From RGIG7300 sp045657645 (GTDB taxonomy: Bacteria > Bacillota > Clostridia > Oscillospirales > CAG-272): 13,477 nt of DNA. Position 1 is the stretch's first letter. Every line of letters begins with the position of its first letter. This document shows positions 1 through 5,893 of this stretch, one piece after another. The position numbers and the translations under genes are program-made. The notes beneath the pieces were generated by a model, which was not told the DNA's origin, made no database searches, and saw only the letters and a program-made list of their open reading frames with translations. The DNA is taken from positions 1 to 13,477 of the forward strand of contig JAZOTL010000033.1 of NCBI GenBank assembly GCA_045657645.1, given 5' to 3'.

Positions 1-120
1 ATTCCCGGTATGTGTGTATACCATTCGATATGTAAGGCATCAAAGGCTGAAAACATCATCCTTTCGGTTGGTGGAATACGGGACGGATATCTTTTAAAGA
101 AATTAGAGGAACAAAAATGA
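1..120 (+). CDS. C-terminal fragment of a Ppx/GppA-family phosphatase (partial, left edge)
   Basis: Frame 1 is open from the window edge for 39 codons to a TGA at 118-120. The peptide contains a PGMCVYHSICK stretch and then ILSVGGIRDGYL. This resembles the C-terminal end of the Ppx/GppA domain, where a PG..ILLAI helix is followed by a strand and the motif VSD.G.REGLL. Family members hydrolyse inorganic polyphosphate or the pentaphosphate alarmone pppGpp in the cytoplasm. Only the last 39 residues are visible, so the catalytic phosphate-binding loops cannot be checked and the two activities cannot be told apart. The stop overlaps the ATG of the next gene (ATGA), so the two are probably translationally coupled. 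The assignment rests on a short motif. Confidence 0.55.
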   Translation: MPGMCVYHSICKASKAENIILSVGGIRDGYLLKKLEEQK

Positions 121-896
121 AAAAGGAAGCCGAGCGCTTTAGCGCAAGTAATATATTTGAAGGAATGGTATCCCTTCGCAGTGTTATAAAAGCACAGCAA
201 CAGGGCATTTCAGACAGAAAAATAAAACGTGTATATATTGCAGAAAGTAAAATAAAAAAACGTTCAAAGGAATTATCATACATAAAAGCCCTTTCCTATG
301 AGCTTGGTTATGAAATGATCAGCCCTGTGCCGGATGAAAAAATTGCAGAAATGGCAATCGGCACTTCCCACGGTGGTATAATCTTTGAAACAACAGATAG
401 AACTATACCCGCACTGGATACCCTTAAACCTACAGAAAACGGCTTTTACGTAATGATTGACGGCATAGAAGACCCATACAACTTTGGTTACTGCTTGCGC
501 AGCCTTTATGCGGCAGGTGCAAGTGCGGTAATACTTGCCAAACGCAATTGGATGAGCGCTGCAGGTGTTGTTTGCAGAGCCTCAGCAGGCGCAAGCGAAC
601 AATTTAGTATGTATACTGCCGATTCACTTGAAGCGATAGAGTTCTTTAAGAACCACTCTTATACCATAATATGCGCTGATAAAGAAAACTCGGTATCGGC
701 ATATGAGTGTGATATGAAATTCCCTATATTTTTATTGGTAGGGGGCGAGAAACGCGGAATTTCCTCGCCTGTACTTGAAAAGGCTGATAAGATTGTTCGC
801 CTTGATTACGCACGGGACTTCCCTGCCGCACTTTCCGCAGCTTCAGCTGCTTCAATACTCGCTTTTGAAATAATGCGACAAAACAATATAAAGTAA
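117..896 (+). CDS. TrmH/SpoU-family RNA 2'-O-ribose methyltransferase
   Basis: This 259-residue protein has the layout of a SpoU (SPOUT) ribose methyltransferase, which transfers a methyl group from S-adenosylmethionine to a ribose 2'-OH in rRNA or tRNA. Residues about 10-95 form an L30e-like substrate-binding domain ending in GTSHGGII. The knotted catalytic domain follows. Motif 1 is DGIEDPYNFGYCLRS (115-129), keeping Asn122 and Arg128. Motif 2 is LLVGGEKRGISSPVL (206-220). Motif 3 should read like SLNVSVAAxIxxYE but here is ALSAASAASILAFE (238-251), so the usual Ser and Asn are gone. The RNA target cannot be read from the sequence. The ATG at 117 has an AGAGGA ribosome binding site just upstream and overlaps the stop of the preceding gene. 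A terminator follows directly. Family confidence is high; specificity is unknown. Confidence 0.9.
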   Translation: MKKEAERFSASNIFEGMVSLRSVIKAQQQGISDRKIKRVYIAESKIKKRSKELSYIKALSYELGYEMISPVPDEKIAEMAIGTSHGGIIFETTDRTIPALDTLKPTENGFYVMIDGIEDPYNFGYCLRSLYAAGASAVILAKRNWMSAAGVVCRASAGASEQFSMYTADSLEAIEFFKNHSYTIICADKENSVSAYECDMKFPIFLLVGGEKRGISSPVLEKADKIVRLDYARDFPAALSAASAASILAFEIMRQNNIK

Positions 897-924
897 AATA
901 AGAGCGACAAAAGTCGCTCTTATT
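897..924. terminator. Bidirectional intrinsic terminator between convergent genes
   Basis: A 12-bp perfect stem (897-908 with 913-924, core AAGAGCGAC/GTCGCTCTT) closes an AAAA loop. T-rich tracts lie on both outer sides, so it can stop transcription from the + strand methyltransferase and from the - strand Cys-rich gene, whose stop codon lies at 938-940. Confidence 0.9.
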
Positions 925-937
925 TTTATGTTACATT

Positions 938-1747
938 TCAGTCGCAACAGCCGTTATCACGTAATGAAGGGGGATAAAACTCATTCACAGGAAAACTCAT
1001 ACGCGCAAACGCACTGCAGGGATCCTCTTCGTTACGGTCACAGCATACCTTATCGGGTATAGTGTATTCTGCGGCATCTATCATATACTGTGCAGGGCGT
1101 TCTACTCTTACAACCGAGAAAAAGCCAAGAGTAACGTAGAGTTTGTTACCGTCATAATCATCGGCGCATATATTACTCTTAAACCGCCTTGAAACACAAT
1201 CGGGCAGGTCGTTTACATTACAACAGCAACAGCACTTCGGTGTTTCGCAATTAATCTTCATTCCAAGGGCTATGGGATCTGTAACCTCCAAAACAACGGT
1301 AGGCGCATTAGTCATAGGTGTTTCGTTAAAGGTGGGACAATCGCAAAAATTATTTATACCAATCTCGCTCTTAAATATATTTACACTTCCCTCTCCGCCA
1401 TAAAGAATTATCTTCTTTTCGGTAACGGCAAGCCCTTCAAATTCCACTATCTTTCCGGGGCAGATACAACCCTCACAAATTAGCTTTGTATAGAAGCGTA
1501 TATCGATCTGATAAAAACCGCGATTAAACTGAACAGGCTCAACACCTATATGAGTCCATACAACCTTTGTGCTTTTAATTCTTATATTGTTAGTCTTATT
1601 AATTATCTCCTGTCCGCAATCGGTGAGATAAACACGGGCATCTTCATAGCAATCCTTATCACGGCAGCTGTCAAGCACCCTGTTACAGTCTATACATACA
1701 CTGTCTTTTTTATTGTATCCATGGAAACAATTTTTGTTATCAGCCAT
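938..1747 (-). CDS. Conserved clostridial cysteine-rich protein, candidate spore-associated
   Basis: I recognise this as a type of unnamed Cys-rich protein found in clostridia, but no function is established to my knowledge. The chosen ATG (1745-1747) lies 8 bases from a perfect AGGAGG; a longer reading would use a TTG 20 codons upstream with no comparable site. The product is 269 residues with 24 cysteines. From the N-terminus these include a CIDC knuckle (18-21), CRDKDC (28-33), CEGCIC (91-96), CDC (135-137), a run of five Cys (172-176), a CC pair (235-236) and a terminal CC. Between them lie conserved-looking hydrophobic strands such as FNRGFYQIDIRF and VERPAQYMI. I see no signal peptide or membrane segment. 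The composition suits disulfide- or metal-linked assembly, as in spore coat or exosporium proteins. A sigma-E-like promoter upstream points the same way, but the role is inferred. Confidence 0.8.
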   Translation of the reverse strand: MADNKNCFHGYNKKDSVCIDCNRVLDSCRDKDCYEDARVYLTDCGQEIINKTNNIRIKSTKVVWTHIGVEPVQFNRGFYQIDIRFYTKLICEGCICPGKIVEFEGLAVTEKKIILYGGEGSVNIFKSEIGINNFCDCPTFNETPMTNAPTVVLEVTDPIALGMKINCETPKCCCCCNVNDLPDCVSRRFKSNICADDYDGNKLYVTLGFFSVVRVERPAQYMIDAAEYTIPDKVCCDRNEEDPCSAFARMSFPVNEFYPPSLRDNGCCD

Positions 1748-1755
1748 GGTTAATT

Positions 1756-1761
1756 CCTCCT
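1756..1761 (-). promoter_or_regulatory. AGGAGG ribosome binding site that fixes the Cys-rich gene start
   Basis: A perfect AGGAGG stands 8 bases before the ATG at 1747-1745. The alternative TTG at 1807-1805 has no such site, so the shorter 269-residue product is preferred. Confidence 0.85.
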
Positions 1762-1767
1762 GTATAA

Positions 1768-1795
1768 AATGTATGTCTTCTGTAACATCATATGC
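1768..1795 (-). promoter_or_regulatory. Candidate sigma-E-type sporulation promoter
   Basis: On the - strand, CATACATT (1768-1775) matches the Bacillus sigma-E -10 consensus CATACANT at every defined position. GCATATG (1789-1795) matches the -35 consensus KMATATT at six of seven positions. The spacer is 13 bases, about one shorter than usual. Transcription would begin just before the AGGAGG, giving a leader of roughly 15 bases. Short promoter matches in AT-rich DNA arise by chance, so this is only a candidate. Confidence 0.4.
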
Positions 1796-1815
1796 AGGAG
1801 AAAACAAAATGATAT

Positions 1816-2349
1816 TTAATTATATTTTGCTTTTCTATTTTTTCTATCGTAAATTATAACACCGATAAGGGCAAATATAAGCTGTGTTCCGTGTGTAAAC
1901 AGAACACCAAAGGAGCCGGAAAGTATATCGTACAAACACCAAAGCATCATATTTACAATAGTCCAAAAGCGGTATTTTGATCCTACCTTCTGACCAATGC
2001 AAAGAATAAAAGTAAGAGATGCAATAATTGCAAGAATTCCAAGGGCAGAAAGTCCGCCTACTGCAAGGTTAAGGGCAACAAAGGCTACTGCGTATATTGC
2101 AATCAGCCATTTAGGAAGAGGCTTTTTCTTTGCATCATAAAAATAATTTATTATAGATTGTACAGCTCCAAGATAACAAGAAGCGGCGCCGTTAAGGCCG
2201 TTTCCTGCAACAAGATAGCTTGTTGCAACAAGAACACTCCCTGAAAAAACAAAAAGTAAAATAGTTTTCATATTTTTACCCTTAATAAGGGAGGCAATTA
2301 TCATTGATAATAATCCACCAAAGCTCAAAATGTAAGATAACAGCTGCAT
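1816..2349 (-). CDS. ygjV: YgjV-family integral membrane protein
   Basis: This 177-residue, strongly hydrophobic protein has about six or seven predicted membrane segments, roughly at residues 4-22, 28-48, 53-71, 80-96, 98-118, 128-148 and 150-167, and a basic tail (YDRKNRKAK). The pattern of a penultimate helix with WTIVNMMLWCLYDI followed by a last helix ending in a basic cluster fits the YgjV family of bacterial inner-membrane proteins, whose function is unknown. The ATG at 2347-2349 is preceded by AAGGAG at 6 bases. A sigma-A-type promoter lies upstream, after the terminator of the previous operon, so it begins its own transcript. No terminator separates it from the Cys-rich gene 68 bases downstream, so read-through into that gene is likely. 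Family confidence is fairly good; no substrate or role can be named. Confidence 0.75.
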   Translation of the reverse strand: MQLLSYILSFGGLLSMIIASLIKGKNMKTILLFVFSGSVLVATSYLVAGNGLNGAASCYLGAVQSIINYFYDAKKKPLPKWLIAIYAVAFVALNLAVGGLSALGILAIIASLTFILCIGQKVGSKYRFWTIVNMMLWCLYDILSGSFGVLFTHGTQLIFALIGVIIYDRKNRKAKYN

Positions 2350-2383
2350 AACATACTCCTTATATATATTTCAACAGCTATAA

Positions 2384-2412
2384 ATTTTATCATATAGCCC
2401 AATATCATTCAA
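2384..2412 (-). promoter_or_regulatory. Sigma-A-type promoter for ygjV
   Basis: On the - strand there is TTGAAT (2407-2412), a 17-base spacer, and TAAAAT (2384-2389) preceded by TG one base away, an extended -10. It lies about 40 bases before the ygjV start. A GCTATA/TATAGC inverted repeat (2377-2382 and 2393-2398) brackets the -10 box. Confidence 0.55.
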
Positions 2413-2473
2413 GATGTTTTCACTACAAATTTATCATAAAAACAACATTCAACACTGTACATTTTGACAACAA

Positions 2474-2501
2474 AAAAACGCCGTCATAAGACGGCGTTTT
2501 T
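2474..2501 (-). terminator. Intrinsic terminator of the HPr-like/dac/pgi/P-loop operon
   Basis: A 12-bp perfect stem (2474-2485 with 2490-2501, core ACGCCGTC/GACGGCGT) closes a 4-base loop. On the - strand it is followed by a run of seven T, starting 9 bases after the P-loop gene ends. Confidence 0.9.
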
Positions 2502-2510
2502 AAATATGAA

Positions 2511-2918
2511 TTAAAGATACTTTTCAGCGTAAGCAGGAAGATCTTCCTTTGCGATAGAGCAGGTAGCAACTATCTCAAGATTGTTCTTTTCGCCAAGCGC
2601 GTTAAGCATAGTAAGGAATTCCTCAAAATCAGCAAGGTCGTCCTTGAATATCTTAAGTGCGGAATCAATATATACATGGGTAATATCATGGTTACTTGCG
2701 TACATACCTGCAACCATTCCGTAAAGAGAAGCTGCGCTGTCTACACCATACTCCTCTGTATCTACAAGACGTGCTCTACTGGTGATCTCGTGTATAAGCT
2801 TGTTACCCTTAGCAATGCACACTACAGATCCATCACTTGCTGCGGTAGCAGTGTTTACACGCTCGATAAGATCCTTAGTCTTTCCTGTGCCTTTTAAGCC
2901 GATAATAAGTTTTAACAT
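2511..2918 (-). CDS. Small P-loop ATPase-like protein of unknown function
   Basis: The 135-residue protein starts with a strand and a classic Walker A motif, GLKGTGKT (7-14). A Walker B-like strand, HVYID (81-85), ends in Asp85, and a third strand, LEIVATCS (114-121), is a possible sensor strand. A nucleotide-binding core is therefore well supported. Proteins of this type in clostridial genomes are, in my recollection, often labelled twitching motility protein PilT. Nothing here supports that: it is far shorter than PilT and lacks the PilT His and Asp boxes. The ATG at 2916-2918 has GGAGG at 8 bases. It lies 53 bases downstream of pgi with no terminator between, and a strong terminator follows, so it is the last gene of that operon. 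The biological role is unknown. Confidence 0.8.
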   Translation of the reverse strand: MLKLIIGLKGTGKTKDLIERVNTATAASDGSVVCIAKGNKLIHEITSRARLVDTEEYGVDSAASLYGMVAGMYASNHDITHVYIDSALKIFKDDLADFEEFLTMLNALGEKNNLEIVATCSIAKEDLPAYAEKYL

Positions 2919-2971
2919 TTGAAATACCTCCGTTTATTTTAATTTATCTTTTATTTTATATATAAATAATC

Positions 2972-4303
2972 TTACTTAAGTTCAGCGCGGATAGCGTCGA
3001 ACTTTTCACCCTTCTTACCAAGAAGTGCAAACATATTGTTTTTATAGTCCTCAACGCCGGGCTGGTCGAAGGGATTAACACCTAAGGTATAACCTGAAAC
3101 TGCACAAGCAAGCTCAAAGAAATATACCATATAACCGAAGTTAGCTTCGTCGCGACCGTCAAGCTCAAGGATAATGTTGGGAACCTGACCTGCGGTATGA
3201 GCAAGAACAGTTGCAAGTAACGCTGTGCGGTTTACATCATGCATAGACTTACCGGCAATATAGTTCAACTCGTCCATATCGCTTGCATCGCTGGGGATAA
3301 GAACCTCGTCACGGGAAGACTTGATATCAACAACAGTTTCAAAAATGTTTCTTTCACCCTGCTGAATTATCTGACCGAGGGAGTGAAGATCGGTTGAATA
3401 GATAACGGAATCAGGAAGTATTCCCTTTCCGTCCTTACCTTCACTTTCACCGTAAAGCTGCTTCCACCATTCAGACATAAGGTCAAAGTAGCTTTCATAG
3501 CAAGCCATAATCTCAACCTTTTTACCCTTGCGGTAAAGAATGTTTCTTAAAGCTGCGTACATAAGGCAGGAATTTTCTTCAAACGCCTTATCATCAAGCT
3601 CTGCCTTTGCAGCTGCAGCGCCTTCCATAATAGCATCAATATCACAACCTGCAACAGCGATAGGAAGAAGTCCTACAGGTGTAAGAACGGAATATCTACC
3701 ACCAATATCATCAGGAACAACGAAAGTTTCGTAACCCTTATCATCAGCAAGGGTCTTAAGAGCTCCCTTTGCCTTATCGGTAGTAACGTAAATTCTTTCT
3801 TTAGCACCCTCTTCACCGTACTTCTTTTCAAGAAATTCTCTGAAAATACGGAAAGCAATGGCAGGCTCGGTAGTCTTACCGGATTTAGAAATAACGTTTA
3901 CACATACATCCTTGCCTTCACAAAGAGCCATAAGCTCTACCATCTGTGCAGAGGATATATTGTTACCGGAAAAATAAATTTCAGGTGTATCCTTCTTTAT
4001 AGAATTGTAGAAGGGAGATTTGATGAATTCTATAGCTGCTCTTGCGCCGAGGTAAGAACCGCCAATACCAATAACTATAAGTACATCGCACTTGCTCTGA
4101 ATGTCGGCTGCCGCCTTCTTAATGCGATCATACTCTTCAGTTTTGTAATTATTAGGAAGGTCGTACCAACCAAGAAAATCGCTTCCTGCTCCGCTTTTTT
4201 CTTTTGTTACCTTCAATGCATTTTCAATTTCTGTCTTTATCTCTTTGATTTCACACTCAGAAATAAAATCTGCGAGATAATTTTTGTTAAGTGAGATTGC
4301 CAA
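2972..4303 (-). CDS. pgi: Glucose-6-phosphate isomerase
   Basis: Pgi interconverts glucose-6-phosphate and fructose-6-phosphate in the cytoplasm, linking glycolysis, gluconeogenesis and amino-sugar supply for the wall. The 443-residue length is normal for the short Bacillus/Clostridium form. Visible motifs are IGIGGSYLGA (78-87), the phosphate loop SKSGKTTEP (139-147), the signature GGRYSVLTPVGL (201-212), ESEGK with probable catalytic Glu286, STDLHSLGQ with His307, and FDQPGVEDYK ending in Lys421. The phosphate loop usually reads SKSGTTTEP; here Lys143 replaces a Thr. The start is TTG (4301-4303): GGAGG at 4313-4317 sits 9 bases upstream and the N-terminus MAISLNKNYL fits. It begins 36 bases after the carboxypeptidase stop with no terminator between, so the two are probably co-transcribed. 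Confidence 0.97.
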   Translation of the reverse strand: MAISLNKNYLADFISECEIKEIKTEIENALKVTKEKSGAGSDFLGWYDLPNNYKTEEYDRIKKAAADIQSKCDVLIVIGIGGSYLGARAAIEFIKSPFYNSIKKDTPEIYFSGNNISSAQMVELMALCEGKDVCVNVISKSGKTTEPAIAFRIFREFLEKKYGEEGAKERIYVTTDKAKGALKTLADDKGYETFVVPDDIGGRYSVLTPVGLLPIAVAGCDIDAIMEGAAAAKAELDDKAFEENSCLMYAALRNILYRKGKKVEIMACYESYFDLMSEWWKQLYGESEGKDGKGILPDSVIYSTDLHSLGQIIQQGERNIFETVVDIKSSRDEVLIPSDASDMDELNYIAGKSMHDVNRTALLATVLAHTAGQVPNIILELDGRDEANFGYMVYFFELACAVSGYTLGVNPFDQPGVEDYKNNMFALLGKKGEKFDAIRAELK

Positions 4304-4312
4304 TTTTATAAT

Positions 4313-4317
4313 CCTCC
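4313..4317 (-). promoter_or_regulatory. GGAGG ribosome binding site for the TTG start of pgi
   Basis: GGAGG is placed 9 bases before TTG at 4303-4301. There is no in-frame ATG near it, so the rare TTG start is the best reading. Confidence 0.8.
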
Positions 4318-4339
4318 GGGTTTTTATATCTAATCCGAA

Positions 4340-5482
4340 CTAAGCAGAAACAAAGCTTTGAAGCATTCGCTTGAGTAGCTCAAGATAAGTTATTCTTTTA
4401 ATATTTGTTTGGTTTTTTATATCAGCTTCGTATACAGTCTGACCATCAAGGGTACATACCACCTTACCAACACATTGCCCTTTTTTAATAGGAGCTACAA
4501 TCGTTTTTGGAAGTTTTGTTTCAACAAGTAAATCATTTTCACGGGCTTTTGGCACGCAAATTCCAAAACTGTCATAGTACACGTTGCAGGTATCATCTAC
4601 GCCATTCTCAACCTTAATACCGTCAAGCACGGCTTTATCATAATTGACATACGAATACTGGGAAAAACCGTAATCAAAAAGCCTTTTTGCGGCTTCATTG
4701 CGTATATCCTTTGTAGGAGCCTTCATTATAACCGCAATCAACTGCATACCGTCACGCAAAGCAGAAGCAGAAATACAAAAGCCTGCCTTTGAGGTAGAGC
4801 CTGTTTTCAAACCGTTTGCACCTTTATAAAAGCGAACCAATCTGTTTGTGTTTGTAAGGCCGAACTCACCGCCGCGAACACTGTCAAGCCAAAGTGATGT
4901 AATATTAAGTATATCAGGATGCTTTGTTATAAGCTCCCTGCTCATAATTGAAATATCCCTTGCGCTTGTATAATGGGAGGTAACGGTATCGTCAAGTCCG
5001 TTGGTATTCTCAAAATTAGTATGAGCCATACCAAGCTCGCTTGCTCTTTTGTTCATCATATCAACAAAAGCTTCTTCACTGCCTGCAATATGCTCCGCCA
5101 TAGCAACACAAGCGTCATTAGCGCTTGCAAGGGCAATAGATTTAAGCATATCCGTGACTGTAAAGCTTTCGCCCTCCTTAAGATACACCTGCGAACCGCC
5201 CATTGAAGCCGCGTACGCACTTGCTGTAACCATATCGTCATAAGAAAGTGTGCCGCTGTCAATACACTCCATAATAAGGAGCATCGTCATAACCTTTGTA
5301 ACCGAGGCAGGTATCAATTCAAGGTCTGCATCCTTTTCATAAAGAACACGTCCGCTGTTTGCCTCTATCAAAATAGCGCTGGGAATGGTATCATCCACAG
5401 CAAAACCTTCAGCGTGAGCACAAACACACAGTGCGCCAAACGTTACAACACCTGAAAGTAAGATTGCAATAATACGTTTCAT
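4340..5482 (-). CDS. Serine-type D-alanyl-D-alanine carboxypeptidase (DacF/PBP5-like)
   Basis: This exported low-molecular-weight penicillin-binding protein should remove the terminal D-Ala from peptidoglycan pentapeptides and so limit crosslinking. From the chosen ATG (5480-5482) it has 380 residues. A signal peptide has a basic start (MKRI), a hydrophobic core and probable cleavage after AHA at residue 24. The three active-site motifs of the family are all present: SVTK (Ser60, Lys63), SAN (120-122) and KTG (226-228). The C-terminal part is the usual beta-rich domain of the PBP5 class, ending in a possible amphipathic anchor helix (YLELLKRMLQSFV). An ATG six codons upstream is open, but the AGAGGTGG site fits the inner ATG. 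It follows the HPr-like gene by 55 bases and precedes pgi by 36. DacF is linked to sporulation in Bacillus, but this copy could equally be the housekeeping enzyme. Confidence 0.92.
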   Translation of the reverse strand: MKRIIAILLSGVVTFGALCVCAHAEGFAVDDTIPSAILIEANSGRVLYEKDADLELIPASVTKVMTMLLIMECIDSGTLSYDDMVTASAYAASMGGSQVYLKEGESFTVTDMLKSIALASANDACVAMAEHIAGSEEAFVDMMNKRASELGMAHTNFENTNGLDDTVTSHYTSARDISIMSRELITKHPDILNITSLWLDSVRGGEFGLTNTNRLVRFYKGANGLKTGSTSKAGFCISASALRDGMQLIAVIMKAPTKDIRNEAAKRLFDYGFSQYSYVNYDKAVLDGIKVENGVDDTCNVYYDSFGICVPKARENDLLVETKLPKTIVAPIKKGQCVGKVVCTLDGQTVYEADIKNQTNIKRITYLELLKRMLQSFVSA

Positions 5483-5487
5483 ATTTC

Positions 5488-5525
5488 CACCTCTCTGCAT
5501 TAATACCTATGCAATTCAAGAGGTG
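5488..5525 (-). promoter_or_regulatory. Hairpin that would sequester the carboxypeptidase ribosome binding site
   Basis: In the - strand RNA, CACCUCU (5519-5525) can pair with AGAGGUG (5488-5494), which is the ribosome binding site. An inner 5-bp stem, UGCAU/AUGCA (5509-5513 with 5496-5500), encloses an 8-base loop. No T-run follows, so it is not an ordinary terminator. Regulation of translation is inferred from the pairing only. Confidence 0.4.
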
Positions 5526-5537
5526 ATTATTACGCTA

Positions 5538-5765
5538 TTACACTATAATATCTTTTATCTTATCAATAAAGTTATCTGCATCTTCACCGTATACTGTAAG
5601 TTCAATCGGCTTTGAAAGGTCAAGACCGAATATTCCCATTATTGATTTTGCATCAATGGAATAACTGCCGCTTGAAAGCTCGATATCATTTGTGTATGCA
5701 GACGCAGTGTCCACAAGAGTTCTGATGCTTTCTATTGATGTTAATTTAATGCTTACTGTTTTCAT
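5538..5765 (-). CDS. HPr-like protein lacking the phosphocarrier histidine
   Basis: This 75-residue protein matches HPr over its second half. TASAY (20-24) aligns with TASKY of Bacillus HPr, and AKSIMGI (39-45) aligns with the LKSIMGV segment around regulatory Ser46, putting the equivalent serine at Ser41. The end, LTVYGEDADNFIDKIKDI, fits the last strand and helix. HPr normally carries phosphate on His15 in a HARPA motif; here that region reads TSIESIRTL and the whole protein has no histidine. PTS phosphotransfer is therefore ruled out. HPr kinase could still phosphorylate Ser41, as it does Bacillus Crh, which also lacks His15. The protein is about ten residues shorter than HPr. The ribosome binding site is weak (GGGAAAAG). 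It heads a probable operon with the carboxypeptidase and pgi. HPr-fold membership is secure; a Crh-like role is inferred. Confidence 0.85.
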   Translation of the reverse strand: MKTVSIKLTSIESIRTLVDTASAYTNDIELSSGSYSIDAKSIMGIFGLDLSKPIELTVYGEDADNFIDKIKDIIV

Positions 5766-5793
5766 ATACTTTTCCCGATTTTACTGTATATAT

Positions 5794-5822
5794 AGTTTAC
5801 AATATTATAACAATTTTGTCAA
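5794..5822 (-). promoter_or_regulatory. Sigma-A-type promoter of the HPr-like/dac/pgi operon
   Basis: On the - strand, a perfect TTGACA (5817-5822) is followed by a 17-base spacer and TAAACT (5794-5799, four of six matches to TATAAT). The leader to the HPr-like ATG would be about 25 bases. It lies between the PBP terminator and the operon. Confidence 0.65.
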
Positions 5823-5857
5823 CAAGATTGGATAAAAAAGCAATGGGATTAATTAAG

Positions 5858-5884
5858 AAAAACACAGCATTTTGCTGTGTTTTT
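5858..5884 (-). terminator. Intrinsic terminator of the class A PBP gene
   Basis: A 12-bp perfect stem (5858-5869 with 5873-5884, core ACACAGCA/TGCTGTGT) closes a 3-base loop. On the - strand it ends in TTTTTCTT, beginning 9 bases after the PBP stop codon. Confidence 0.9.
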
Positions 5885-5893
5885 CATTAATAG

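Noticed and set aside
1748..1807. Twenty-codon N-terminal extension of the Cys-rich protein
   Set aside because: It would start at a TTG without a good ribosome binding site, while the inner ATG has a perfect AGGAGG at 8 bases; the extension also covers the candidate promoter.
2511..2918. Annotation of the small P-loop protein as twitching motility protein PilT
   Set aside because: It is 135 residues against about 350 for PilT, lacks the PilT Asp and His boxes, and has no pilus genes nearby.
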